Shown here: positions 16,192-25,091 of the stretch, one piece after another
Position numbering within the stretch: the stretch's first letter is position 1
How the letters are laid out: each line of letters opens with the position of its first letter
The notes under the pieces: model-generated
Databases searched by the model: none
What the model was told of the DNA's origin: nothing
What the model saw: only the letters and a program-made list of their open reading frames with translations
Translations under genes and position numbers: made by a program
Assembly (NCBI GenBank): GCA_000783305.1
Contig: JROE01000010.1
Coordinates: forward strand, 153,914-217,913
DNA from: Sphingobacteriaceae bacterium DW12
Lineage (GTDB): Bacteria; Bacteroidota; Bacteroidia; Sphingobacteriales; Sphingobacteriaceae
Direction: 5' to 3'
DNA: 64,000 nucleotides

Positions 16192-17445
16192 ATGGCTTAT
16201 TTATTTACTTCAGAATCGGTCTCAGAAGGACACCCAGACAAAGTTGCCGATCAAATTTCAGATGCTTTAATAGACAACTTTCTTGCTTGGGATGAGGATG
16301 CGCGTGTTGCCATCGAGACACTTGTGACTACAGGTCAAGTGGTACTTGCCGGCGAAGTTAAATCCAAGATATATTTAGATGTGCAGAAAATTGCCCGCAA
16401 TGTAATCGAAAAGATAGGTTACACCAAGTCCGCGTACATGTTTGAAGCGAATTCCTGTGGCGTATTATCTGCTATTCATGAGCAGTCTGCAGATATTAAC
16501 CAAGGAGTGGACCGCAAGTCAAAACAAGACCAAGGAGCTGGAGATCAAGGAATCATGTTCGGATATGCAACCAACGAAACGGAGAACTACATGCCTCTAG
16601 CGCTTGACCTATCTCATCGATTGTTGTATGAACTTGCGGCCTTGCGCCGAGAGAACGAAGAAATTACATATTTACGTCCCGATGCAAAATCTCAGGTGAC
16701 CTTAGAATATGACAGTCACCACAAACCTGTCCGCATCGATACAATCGTCATTTCGACTCAACATGACGACTTCGATGAAGAGTCTGCAATGTTGAAAAAA
16801 ATCACGGAAGATATCAAAGCTATATTGATCCCTCGAGTGAAAGAACAGCTCAAACCCGAGTTACAACTTTTATTTGATGACAACATCAAGTTTCATATCA
16901 ATCCTACAGGCAAATTTGTCATTGGAGGCCCACATGGTGATACAGGCTTGACAGGAAGAAAAATTATTGTAGATACCTACGGTGGTAAAGGGGCGCATGG
17001 TGGAGGCGCTTTTTCCGGAAAAGACCCATCCAAAGTAGATCGTTCAGCAGCATACGCCACACGTCACATTGCCAAAAACCTAGTAGCTGCTGGGGTAGCA
17101 GAAGAAATCCTCGTGCAGGTGTCCTATGCTATTGGAGTAAAAGATCCAATGGGAATCTATGTCAACACGTATGGAACAAGCAAAGTGAATTTATCAGATG
17201 GACAGATTGCGCAAGAAATAGCAAATCTATTCGATATGACGCCATACGGTATTGAAACTAGGCTCGGGCTTCGCAACCCAATATACTCGGAGACGGCAGC
17301 ATACGGTCACATGGGTAGAACGCCACTGACCGTCACTAAGACGTTTGAAAATAGCAATGGTGAGCAGAAAGTTGTCGAAGTCAACCTGTTCACTTGGGAA
17401 AAATTAGATTACGTAGATAAAATAAAAGAAGCTTTCAAGCTTTGA
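16192..17445 (+). CDS. metK: S-adenosylmethionine synthetase
   Basis: MetK makes S-adenosylmethionine from methionine and ATP in the cytoplasm. The 417-residue protein starts at the ATG at 16192 (MAYLFTSESVSEGHPDKVAD); an upstream in-frame ATG at 16159 would add 11 unconserved residues and is rejected. Visible signatures are the HPDK motif at residues 14-17, GAGDQGIMFGYA (ATP-binding motif), and GGGAFSGKDPSKVDRSAAY with preceding GGPHGDTGLTGRK. It is followed by a strong terminator and preceded by an unusual leader. Confidence 0.97.
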   Translation: MAYLFTSESVSEGHPDKVADQISDALIDNFLAWDEDARVAIETLVTTGQVVLAGEVKSKIYLDVQKIARNVIEKIGYTKSAYMFEANSCGVLSAIHEQSADINQGVDRKSKQDQGAGDQGIMFGYATNETENYMPLALDLSHRLLYELAALRRENEEITYLRPDAKSQVTLEYDSHHKPVRIDTIVISTQHDDFDEESAMLKKITEDIKAILIPRVKEQLKPELQLLFDDNIKFHINPTGKFVIGGPHGDTGLTGRKIIVDTYGGKGAHGGGAFSGKDPSKVDRSAAYATRHIAKNLVAAGVAEEILVQVSYAIGVKDPMGIYVNTYGTSKVNLSDGQIAQEIANLFDMTPYGIETRLGLRNPIYSETAAYGHMGRTPLTVTKTFENSNGEQKVVEVNLFTWEKLDYVDKIKEAFKL

Positions 17446-17460
17446 TAACACAATACCGAA

Positions 17461-17493
17461 AAAAGAAGCCTCCAAGATAGGCTTCTTTTTTTT
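17461..17493 (+). terminator. metK terminator
   Basis: An 11-bp stem AAAAGAAGCCT / AGGCTTCTTTT with a 7-base loop runs into T8, 15 bases after the metK stop. Confidence 0.85.
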
Positions 17494-17549
17494 GATATAA
17501 TTCCTCTTTTATCCCTATCTTTAATGTATACAGCAAAACCTTCAAAACG

Positions 17550-17954
17550 ATGAAAAGAAGAACATTTATCCAATCTACCGCTAGTTTAATCGGCACTACG
17601 GCATTGACCACTACGGTATCTGCGGATAGCAATAACGTCGTCAAACCTCAAATCGTACATTCGGTATATTTTTGGCTGAAAGAAGGGTCAACAGAAAAAG
17701 AAATCACCGCCTTCGCAGCTTTTTTCGAAGCGCTCAAAACAATACCCAATGTCGTAAGTTTAAAATATGGCCGACCGGCTCCGACCAACCCTAGGCCTGT
17801 CGTGGATCAAACTTGGACATACAATCTAATTGTTGTATTTGACCATATGGACCATATCAACACCTATGAAAATCATCCTATACACTTAAAGGCTATAAAA
17901 GATTATAGTAGCAATTGGACTAAAGTAGTCGTATATGATACGCTATTAGATTAA
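17550..17954 (+). CDS. Dabb (stress-responsive alpha/beta-barrel) domain protein, exported
   Basis: 134 residues. The N-terminus MKRRTFIQSTASLIGTTALT looks like a short Tat/Sec signal (twin Arg, but no full SRRxFLK motif). The rest matches the Dabb fold: IVHSVYFWLKEGSTEKEI, a central NVVSLKYGRPA, and YNLIVVFDHMDHINTYENHPIHL. Dabb proteins are small dimeric ferredoxin-like barrels of mostly unknown function. Its stop overlaps the convergent DUF58 gene by 9 bases. Confidence 0.85.
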   Translation: MKRRTFIQSTASLIGTTALTTTVSADSNNVVKPQIVHSVYFWLKEGSTEKEITAFAAFFEALKTIPNVVSLKYGRPAPTNPRPVVDQTWTYNLIVVFDHMDHINTYENHPIHLKAIKDYSSNWTKVVVYDTLLD

Positions 17955-19277
17955 TCCTCGAGCTTTAATCTCCAAATATTTGTTAATCGAATTAATCGTC
18001 AACTGCTCAGGCGCCGTATAAATGGTCTGAATCCCATGGCGATGTAGCTCCTGTATAATCAGGCTCTTCTCGTAAACGAATTTTTCGGCTATAATTTGGT
18101 TGTATATATCAATGGTACGGTGTCCTGCCTCCTTGGCCATTTGAATTAATTCTGTATTCTTAAAAACGACAACAACGATGATGTGTGTCTTATTCAACAT
18201 CTTTAGATAGGCTATCTGTCTATTAAGGCTATCCTGCGTTTCAAAATTCGTGTAGACAAAGATAAGTGAACGCTTATTGATATGCTTGTTGGCAAAGGTA
18301 TACAGATTCCCAAATTCAGACTCTTCAAATAGGGTATTGATACCATAAAGAGCCTCCGAAATCTTTTGCATTTGTTTATTCCGCTTCTCTGGGGGAATAT
18401 GATTACCCACATGCTTTGAAAAGGTCAACATTCCCGCCCTGTCCTCTTTGAGAATCGCGGCATTAGAGAGCACCAATGTCGCATTTATCGCATAATCCAA
18501 TAAAGTCATCTCTTCAAAAGGCATACGCATCACCCTCCCCACATCGATGAAAGCGTAGATGGGTTGTGATTTCTCTTCTTGATACTGATTGACCATGAGC
18601 TTCTTATGCTTTGCAGAAGCTTTCCAATTCATAAATCTATACTCATCGCCCCGCACATATTCGCGAACATGGTCAAACTCCAGGGTAGACCCAATCTTTC
18701 TGATGCGTTTCACACCCAATTCTTTCAACCGATCGGTGGTAGCCATCAATTGATATTTACGCATCTGTATAAACGAAGGGTAACAAGGAATGGAAAGCGG
18801 CTGCTCTAACACAAACTTTCTTTCAAAAAACCCCAAATGCCTGATCAGTGCATGGCAACGGTTGAAAATGTATATCCCCCGTGTTGTTGGGCGAAGTTGG
18901 TAAGTAAGGTGTTTGTGCAATTGGGGGCGAAGGGAAAAACTAAATTCATTTTTCCGAACTTGCAATTGTATGGGATATTCCTCCAGTACCCGAACACGCA
19001 CAGCAATGGGGTAAGTGCTGAAAACCTCCAACTCGAAGGTATTTAAGTCCCCATTGGACAGTTTTTCTGGATATTTGCGCGTTAGAAAAACACTATTCTT
19101 ACCAAAATGTAGAAACAGAATATCCCAGATACAGGCTACAAAAAGCAACCAAAATACAGCTGTAGCGCCCCATATAAAAAGGGGCATAAAAAAAGAAGCT
19201 GCAAACAGGAAAGCCATTCCCAAAAGGGAGTAGAAAAACTGGTTGGTAAAATAGAGTCTTCTTATAAATGTTATCAT
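17946..19277 (-). CDS. DUF58 domain-containing protein (MoxR partner)
   Basis: 443 residues: two hydrophobic segments near the N-terminus (about 10-50), then a beta-rich region and the DUF58 core with FDHVREYVRGDEYRFMNWKASAKHKKLMVNQY near residue 205. A vWA-like C-terminal domain follows (YAFIDVGRVMRM). DUF58 proteins are usual partners of MoxR ATPases and may be a membrane-tethered chaperone or assembly component. The start overlaps the moxR stop by 4 bases (ATGA type). It is the last gene of a six-gene overlapping operon. Confidence 0.9.
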   Translation of the reverse strand: MITFIRRLYFTNQFFYSLLGMAFLFAASFFMPLFIWGATAVFWLLFVACIWDILFLHFGKNSVFLTRKYPEKLSNGDLNTFELEVFSTYPIAVRVRVLEEYPIQLQVRKNEFSFSLRPQLHKHLTYQLRPTTRGIYIFNRCHALIRHLGFFERKFVLEQPLSIPCYPSFIQMRKYQLMATTDRLKELGVKRIRKIGSTLEFDHVREYVRGDEYRFMNWKASAKHKKLMVNQYQEEKSQPIYAFIDVGRVMRMPFEEMTLLDYAINATLVLSNAAILKEDRAGMLTFSKHVGNHIPPEKRNKQMQKISEALYGINTLFEESEFGNLYTFANKHINKRSLIFVYTNFETQDSLNRQIAYLKMLNKTHIIVVVVFKNTELIQMAKEAGHRTIDIYNQIIAEKFVYEKSLIIQELHRHGIQTIYTAPEQLTINSINKYLEIKARGLI

Positions 19278-20266
19278 CGTGGAATTTCTACACCATCAAC
19301 AATTTGCTTAATCATATATTCAGTCGTAAATCCCTCCATCTCCTTCTCTGGCGTTAGCATGACCCGATGACCTAAGATTGCAGGCGCTACATATTTTACA
19401 TCGTCTGGTGTAATAAAGTCTCGCCCCAAAAGAGCGGCAGAAGATTTTGACGCCTCGAGAATAGCAATCGAGGCCCGAGGAGAGGCGCCCAATGTAAGGT
19501 TAGGATTGACCCTCGTTTGCACGATAATCTGGGCAATATAGTTCAATACCTCTTCATGGGCGTACACTGCCTTTACGATATTTTGAAAAGCGATAATCTC
19601 ATCACCGGTAACAACGGGATGTACCAGGGCTTCTTTATCGCCTGCTTTCTGCGCTTGATGTTCCTGTAAGATTCTCAATTCATGGCTGAACTCCGGATAA
19701 TTGATGACAATCTTAAAAAGAAAACGATCTAACTGAGCTTCGGGAAGACGATAAGTACCTTCATGCTCAATAGGATTTTGTGTCGCAAATACAAGAAAAG
19801 GGCTAGGCATGCGGTACGTATGTCCGTCTACAGTGACCTGCTGCTCAGACATACACTCGAATAATGAGGCCTGTGTCTTAGCTGGAGCGCGATTAATCTC
19901 GTCGATTAGAATGATGTTGCCAAAAATCGGTCCACGCTTAAATTCAAATTCATTGGACTTGAGATCTAATATGGAGGAACCCGTTACATCCGAGGGCATC
20001 AAATCAGGGGTAAATTGAATCCGTTTGAACTCGCTTTGGATGCTTTTGGCAATCAATTTTGCAGTAAGGGTCTTCGCAACCCCAGGCAAGCCCTCGATCA
20101 ATGAATGCCCAGATGTCAAAATCGACATCAACAACATATTGATGACTTGATCCTGGCCTACGATTACCTTTTTAACTTCACGCTTCACGCCTTCCATTTT
20201 TTCCTGTAGCCCAGATAGGTCTAAGCGACTTTCAAAATCAGGCATATATCTTTCTAATCCACTCAT
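19274..20266 (-). CDS. MoxR-family AAA+ ATPase
   Basis: 330 residues. Walker A is GLPGVAKT near residue 60, Walker B ILIDEINRAPAKTQASLFECM, sensor 1 FATQNPIEHEGTYRLPEAQLDRF, and the C-terminal lid contains LGASPRASIAIL. These are the MoxR/RavA signatures. MoxR ATPases act as chaperones with vWA/DUF58 partners; the gene overlaps both neighbours (DUF4350 upstream, DUF58 downstream) by 4 bases, so the three are almost certainly made together. Confidence 0.95.
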   Translation of the reverse strand: MSGLERYMPDFESRLDLSGLQEKMEGVKREVKKVIVGQDQVINMLLMSILTSGHSLIEGLPGVAKTLTAKLIAKSIQSEFKRIQFTPDLMPSDVTGSSILDLKSNEFEFKRGPIFGNIILIDEINRAPAKTQASLFECMSEQQVTVDGHTYRMPSPFLVFATQNPIEHEGTYRLPEAQLDRFLFKIVINYPEFSHELRILQEHQAQKAGDKEALVHPVVTGDEIIAFQNIVKAVYAHEEVLNYIAQIIVQTRVNPNLTLGASPRASIAILEASKSSAALLGRDFITPDDVKYVAPAILGHRVMLTPEKEMEGFTTEYMIKQIVDGVEIPR

Positions 20267-21477
20267 ATCATATTTGATTTGGTTTTAAACTCTTCTATTT
20301 TATAATGTAATGTCTTCAAATCATCTAATGTAAGACCACGTCGGGTACGATAGCTTGAAATTAAAGCCATCAGCTCTTGAGTATCTTCAAGAGGCACTCC
20401 CGACTTAAGTGCCAAACTTCTGACGAATTTTTCGTCCTCCATATCCATAGTGTCTAAGTGAAAAGACCGTCTCACGTCGAATAAAAAATAATCAATTTTC
20501 TTATCCACCATATTTCCAGGCTCGCCGTTCTCATAATACAGCGTTGCAATGGTTTTGGCAAACTCTTTGGAGAGATTGGGTTCTGGTTCTACAATTTCAA
20601 CGGCTTGTTGCTCACGCTTACTCTTAAACACTAAAAATAATAACAAGCCAAATAACAATAAGTACCAAGCTTCTCTCAACCCTTGATGTGAAAGAATCAT
20701 CCGTAGAGGGGTATCTGCTTGTCCTTCCTGATAATGACTATCGTACCAGATAATATCTTTTGCAGTCAACGTTTTTAACGCTGCTGAGGCATACTCATAA
20801 TTATTCCGTTTGAGCATGTAATAATTTGTAAACACTTCAGGTTCTAGATGCAGATATACCTTCCCTTTGCCCCACGAAATCTGTACAAAATTGGGCATGG
20901 CATGCTGCTGTACAGACGCAGTACCAACGATGCTAATATTCGTACTATCGATTAAATCAAAGATATTAGTATATTCTATTTTGTCATATTTTAATCTTTT
21001 GCCCTTATAGCCAAGCGAAAAACTTACATCTTCGAAAAGCAAATTGGATGATATTTTGAACGCGTCTAGATTCGTAGCCGAAAGCTTCAATGTATCCAAC
21101 AGCTCGGCATCAAAGTCTTTGCTTGAAATAAAAACCTCTCCGCCACTGGCCGCAAATTCCAAAAGTTTTTTGGCAGCCGTGGCACCCACATGAAAATAAT
21201 CGTCAATGTAAATAAATGCCGTTTGGTCATTTACAAGCGTATCCTCCTCCAAGAGTTCATATATAGATTTTTTGGTATCAGTGATACTGACCTTATTCCC
21301 CAAGATATGGGCAAGCTCTTCTCGTGCAACATACAATCCGTACGGAATCTTGTCCCGCTGATTATAGGTTTTGGCCCAATCAATAGGTTTTTTACTGATG
21401 GCGTCAATGATACCAATCGTGAGCAAGACCAACAGGACTATCCATATACCGAATTTGCTATTATTTGTCATGCCCAT
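20263..21477 (-). CDS. DUF4350 domain-containing membrane protein
   Basis: 404 residues with an N-terminal membrane helix (FGIWIVLLVLLTIGIIDAI) and another near residue 270 (AWYLLLFGLLLFLVFKS). Between them lies an extracytoplasmic domain typical of DUF4350 proteins in MoxR clusters (SKKPIDWAKTYNQRDKIPYG; ASGGEVFIS). A soluble helical C-terminus follows. Function is unknown in the family. The start could be Met1 or Met3; both overlap the preceding stop. Confidence 0.8.
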   Translation of the reverse strand: MGMTNNSKFGIWIVLLVLLTIGIIDAISKKPIDWAKTYNQRDKIPYGLYVAREELAHILGNKVSITDTKKSIYELLEEDTLVNDQTAFIYIDDYFHVGATAAKKLLEFAASGGEVFISSKDFDAELLDTLKLSATNLDAFKISSNLLFEDVSFSLGYKGKRLKYDKIEYTNIFDLIDSTNISIVGTASVQQHAMPNFVQISWGKGKVYLHLEPEVFTNYYMLKRNNYEYASAALKTLTAKDIIWYDSHYQEGQADTPLRMILSHQGLREAWYLLLFGLLLFLVFKSKREQQAVEIVEPEPNLSKEFAKTIATLYYENGEPGNMVDKKIDYFLFDVRRSFHLDTMDMEDEKFVRSLALKSGVPLEDTQELMALISSYRTRRGLTLDDLKTLHYKIEEFKTKSNMI

Positions 21478-22316
21478 TTCATTTGAAATTCACTGAATAA
21501 AACGGTATACTTTTCATACTCAGCTTTCGATATTGGAAAACTGCCAAACCAAACGTGATTAAACAAATTGCTGCATAGCTCAAAATCTCTTCTCAACTCG
21601 ACGTTTTCCATCGCTGCCATAAGCTCTATGGAACTCTTGGTGTGACTCCATTCAATTAAACCCTTATTAGCCAAAAGTTGGATATTAAGCAAATTTTGAT
21701 AGCGGATAGCCAAAGCATAATCTTCATCACGAAGAGCTTGATCTATAAAAGTCTTCACGTCCACTCGCAAAAGATTGCGCTCTACAAATTCGACACCCGT
21801 CATATCCTCATGCTCTTCAGTATGCTTAATGTAAACCTTTCGACCAGTAAAGATTAATCGATAGATGATCAATACGAGCAATAAAGCGCCAACAGCTCCT
21901 AGAACCTTATAGAACCAGTCAGGATTACGAAAATAAAAATCAGGAAATAGGGAGTTCAGAAAGTTGTTAACCCGTCGCTTTAGCCGATCCCAAAACCCAA
22001 TTTTATCGGATATTTTTTCGATATAAAGAAAATCATCCGTTTGGTAGTGCGCAAAGGCAGTGTCAAATTCATGCGGTTGCACCTTGTGGATATGTGGCAC
22101 ATAAGGCACGGCATCGTAGTGACCCTTTTCCCAATAGGGGTGGGTATTATAGTTAACAATCGTGGTATCTGTATCTGGGTCTAGCACTAAGTCATCCAGC
22201 ACAACCTCTTCACTACTTTCGGCTTGGGCACTATCAGTGGTCTGCGCACAACCAATCCAAGGTAGGCCGAGCATCAACAATGTAAGTACACCTATATACA
22301 TCTCCCTAATGACCAT
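21468..22316 (-). CDS. DUF4129-like membrane protein
   Basis: 282 residues. A signal-like N-terminus ends near GCAQTT and may be a lipoprotein or cleaved signal. One membrane helix lies near 143-163 (VLGAVGALLLVLIIYRLIF). The C-terminal soluble region AIRYQNLLNIQLLANKGLIEWSHTKSS is the DUF4129-like part common in transglutaminase/MoxR operons. Ile-Glu/Asp-rich linkers precede the helix. It overlaps both neighbours by about 10 bases. Molecular function is unknown. Confidence 0.75.
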   Translation of the reverse strand: MVIREMYIGVLTLLMLGLPWIGCAQTTDSAQAESSEEVVLDDLVLDPDTDTTIVNYNTHPYWEKGHYDAVPYVPHIHKVQPHEFDTAFAHYQTDDFLYIEKISDKIGFWDRLKRRVNNFLNSLFPDFYFRNPDWFYKVLGAVGALLLVLIIYRLIFTGRKVYIKHTEEHEDMTGVEFVERNLLRVDVKTFIDQALRDEDYALAIRYQNLLNIQLLANKGLIEWSHTKSSIELMAAMENVELRRDFELCSNLFNHVWFGSFPISKAEYEKYTVLFSEFQMKWA

Positions 22317-23223
22317 CTACGCCCTTCCCTATATTAGCAATGGTCTCATAAATATTTTCACCAAAGCGAAGTTCTTTTGCCGATTCATATATCAATCCTG
22401 AGATTAGCACGGAAAACATATAACTAGCAATCATGATCATGGCAAAAATAGTCCCACCAAGGGATGCAATCAATTTACCGTAAAACGTATCGAAAAAACG
22501 GTCATCAAAACCAATCGTATTATAAGCTATCAACCCTAGAACAAGTACAGGGACTAAGCTCATCATCATCAATAAAATTTGAAAGATTGCACTCACGATA
22601 TAAGAAGAGACGCCATAGTCAAATATCTTCTTTCTCAGCATATCAAAAGCCGAAGTAAAAGAATCGGCAAGTGTGTAATATCCTTCCCTATACAGCATAA
22701 ACGCGCAGAAAAACCAGACACTTACACAGGACGTCAAAATACCAGCAGCAAAACTCCCTATAATGGGAATAAAAGAAGCAATAGCAAATGCAATAAATAG
22801 CGGAATGGAGATAATGGCCGTCGCAATAATCGCAGCTCCAAAGAACCGAAAGTAGGTCCCAATATGCGCCTTAAAGCTAGACCAGACCTCAGCCGAGCCA
22901 AATTTAGTATTGTTGTGATTGCGAAGCAAAATAAAGTACTCGATGGCTATTCCGAAAAAAACAAGTACCAAAATCATCAATACACCTAATATCCCAAAAA
23001 ATAATCCCCAAATGCCAAACTCATCGGTCGCGCTAAAATCGCCGCTGAAACTTACCTTCGTGGTCAGATAATAAAATAAAAGGAGCATAATCGCGAGGGG
23101 CACCACCGCAAGTCTAAATAAGGTCATGCAGAAATGACGAATGACCATTTTCAGCAGGTCTACAAAATCTTGAACGAACTCCCCGAGCTTACGTTCTTTC
23201 TTGAACTCAAAGTTTAACTCCAT
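22306..23223 (-). CDS. Polytopic membrane protein of the MoxR cluster, unknown function
   Basis: The frame is open to 23307, but the N-terminal 28 residues of that version look like non-coding sequence. I place the start at the Met at 23223 (MELNFEFKKERKLGEFVQD), which overlaps the spoIIM-like stop by 10 bases, as the other genes in this operon do. The resulting 305 residues hold about five or six hydrophobic segments, including SYIVSAIFQILLMMMSLVPV. I do not recognise a named family. Conserved placement between SpoIIM-like and DUF4129-like genes suggests a structural membrane component. Confidence 0.75.
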   Translation of the reverse strand: MELNFEFKKERKLGEFVQDFVDLLKMVIRHFCMTLFRLAVVPLAIMLLLFYYLTTKVSFSGDFSATDEFGIWGLFFGILGVLMILVLVFFGIAIEYFILLRNHNNTKFGSAEVWSSFKAHIGTYFRFFGAAIIATAIISIPLFIAFAIASFIPIIGSFAAGILTSCVSVWFFCAFMLYREGYYTLADSFTSAFDMLRKKIFDYGVSSYIVSAIFQILLMMMSLVPVLVLGLIAYNTIGFDDRFFDTFYGKLIASLGGTIFAMIMIASYMFSVLISGLIYESAKELRFGENIYETIANIGKGVDGH

Positions 23224-24176
23224 CCAAATCTTCGCGCTAATTGATAAGGTCTTAAAACATAAAAATAAAGAATCGCTAGCAAGGACAAAACAATAATCAT
23301 CACACACATAGCGACAGAAGATTGATAGTATCGGGTCACAAAGCCCTCAAGCGTACCTGCCACAATAAAAAAGGGGACAGTGCTGATCAACACTTTACTG
23401 GCTCGCTTTGCGGCTTGCTTAAATGATTCTAGGCGAGTATACGATTTTGGAAAAAGGATACTATTGCCCAATGTGAGCCCACAGGCTCCCGCAATAATAA
23501 TGACAGCAATCTCAATAGTACCGTGTATCCAAATAGCTGACATCGCCTCTGTCATAACACCATACTTGAAAAACATATAGTGAAAAGCGCCTAGCATGAT
23601 ACCATTCGAAAAAAGGATATAACCTGTACCAATGCTGTAAAAAATTCCAAAAATAAATGCGTTGAATGCCACCTTAATATTATTAATGGTAATAGCAATA
23701 GCTGAGCCCATCATCCCTCCTTCATCGTAGATGGCTGCCGGATTTCCCTGTTTAATTTTTTCAATTGTGAAATCAACATAGGAATGACCCAGTATCAGAC
23801 GGACAAATTGGTCATCATAATGAGCGGATAGGAATCCTATCGCTACAGCTAAACAAAAAATAAGAAGCGAATAGAGCATCTGCTTCCTGATCTGCCAAAT
23901 AGCTAACGGGATATCGTAATTAAGGAAGTGAAAAAATTGATTGTTGGAAGATTTTTGATCCTTATATATTTTTTGGTGGGCAAGCAATGAAAGCCCATTT
24001 AGATATTCCTTTGTTTTACTTTGTGGATAAAATGTTTGGGCATATGCCAAATCATTTGTAAGTTCGATATAGTTTGAAGCTAACTCATCGGGATCGACCT
24101 GGCTTTTATTTGCTAGATTCTGCTCGATAGAGACCCATTTTTCCTTATTTCGTTCGATAAATGAAGCTTCTCTCAT
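23214..24176 (-). CDS. Stage II sporulation protein M-like (DUF95) membrane protein
   Basis: Starting at the ATG at 24176 (MREASFIERNKEKW) this is 320 residues; an extension to 24230 would run into the divergent RDD gene and is rejected. The N-terminal ERNKEKWVSIEQNLA region and several membrane segments, including AFIFGIFYSIGTGYILFSNGIMLG and IHGTIEIAVIIIAGACGL, match the SpoIIM/DUF95 family. That family is widespread in non-sporulating bacteria beside RDD and MoxR genes. It is first of the six-gene operon; sporulation is not implied. Confidence 0.88.
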   Translation of the reverse strand: MREASFIERNKEKWVSIEQNLANKSQVDPDELASNYIELTNDLAYAQTFYPQSKTKEYLNGLSLLAHQKIYKDQKSSNNQFFHFLNYDIPLAIWQIRKQMLYSLLIFCLAVAIGFLSAHYDDQFVRLILGHSYVDFTIEKIKQGNPAAIYDEGGMMGSAIAITINNIKVAFNAFIFGIFYSIGTGYILFSNGIMLGAFHYMFFKYGVMTEAMSAIWIHGTIEIAVIIIAGACGLTLGNSILFPKSYTRLESFKQAAKRASKVLISTVPFFIVAGTLEGFVTRYYQSSVAMCVMIIVLSLLAILYFYVLRPYQLARRFGWS

Positions 24177-24200
24177 AATTAATTTATCACCTTTGACACT

Positions 24201-24208
24201 CAAATATA
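24201..24208 (-). promoter_or_regulatory. Candidate -7 box of the SpoIIM-MoxR operon
   Basis: TATATTTG on the minus strand (TAnnTTTG) lies 25 bases upstream of the spoIIM-like ATG and shares a base with the divergent RDD start codon at 24208. No good -33 TTG at the ideal distance was found, so this is tentative. Confidence 0.3.
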
Positions 24209-24936
24209 TGAATAAGCTGTTAATAAACACCCCACAAAACGTAAAATTTGAATATAATTTAGCGACTCTTGGGGCTCGAATCTTGGCATTCGGAATTGAT
24301 CAGCTTATCATTATATCCTATATACTACTCATGCTATTTTTATTGCTTTATAGCGGGGTATTTAACCTTAGCGACAGCTGGACTACATTTGGATTATATA
24401 GCCTTTTTAGCCTCCCAGCGCTTTTCTACCCTATTATATTGGAAACCTTTCTCTCTGGGCAGACACTGGGAAAGAAATTAATGCATCTAAAAGTCGTCAA
24501 AATAGATGGTACCCGAGCGATTGCCTATCAATACTTTATCAGATGGGTATGCTCAATTATTGATGTTTTCCTATGCTTTGGCGCGATAGGACTAAGTAGC
24601 ATCATATTATCAAAAAAAGGCCAGCGCATTGGAGATCTGGCCGCTGAAACAACAGTAATCAGCACGAAAGTAAATACAAACTTAAATCAGACCTTATTTG
24701 CCGAGATTACAACTGAGCGTAGTCTTACCTATCCACAAGTGATTAAATTAAGTGATTTCGATGCAAATGCCATTAAGGATATATTCGACAAAGGATATAA
24801 ACGAAAGGATTATAATATTATCCTAGCTTTAGCCACTAGGGTTGAAGAACTACTTGGTGTCAAACGTGAAAAAAGTCCAGAAGAATTTATTGATACAGTT
24901 ATCAAGGATCACTACGCCCTATTCAGAGACAAATAG
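24208..24936 (+). CDS. RDD family membrane protein
   Basis: 242 residues from the ATG at 24208 (MNKLLINTPQNVKFEYNLATLGAR); the upstream start at 24193 adds five residues. The RDD signature is visible: LGARILAFGIDQLIIISYIL, then GQTLGKKLMHLKVVKIDGT and QRIGDLAAETTVI. Three or four membrane segments occupy residues 30-165, with a soluble C-terminal tail. The family often sits divergent from or beside SpoIIM-like/MoxR operons; some RDD proteins have been linked to ion transport, but the role here is unknown. Confidence 0.9.
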   Translation: MNKLLINTPQNVKFEYNLATLGARILAFGIDQLIIISYILLMLFLLLYSGVFNLSDSWTTFGLYSLFSLPALFYPIILETFLSGQTLGKKLMHLKVVKIDGTRAIAYQYFIRWVCSIIDVFLCFGAIGLSSIILSKKGQRIGDLAAETTVISTKVNTNLNQTLFAEITTERSLTYPQVIKLSDFDANAIKDIFDKGYKRKDYNIILALATRVEELLGVKREKSPEEFIDTVIKDHYALFRDK

Positions 24937-25011
24937 ACTGTACCTCTCCCAAGGAGCTAAGCGATTTACATATGATAACCAACTAATTAACGAGACTCCT
25001 TCACAAAAAAA

Positions 25012-25062
25012 GGCCGTATCACAATAAAACTTTTCTCGCAATGATGTTTTTATGATACAGCC
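25012..25062. terminator. Possible bidirectional terminator between RDD gene and fabD
   Basis: GGCCGTATCA pairs with TGATACAGCC (one mismatch in ten) across a 31-base loop, preceded by A7 and followed by TTT. It lies between convergent genes. The long loop makes it a weak call. Confidence 0.4.
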
Positions 25063-25091
25063 TTTCGAAAGATACGTTATTAGTACGGCAA

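Noticed and set aside
23214..24176. Sporulation gene
   Set aside because: SpoIIM-like (DUF95) proteins are common in non-sporulating bacteria next to RDD/MoxR genes; no other sporulation gene is present.
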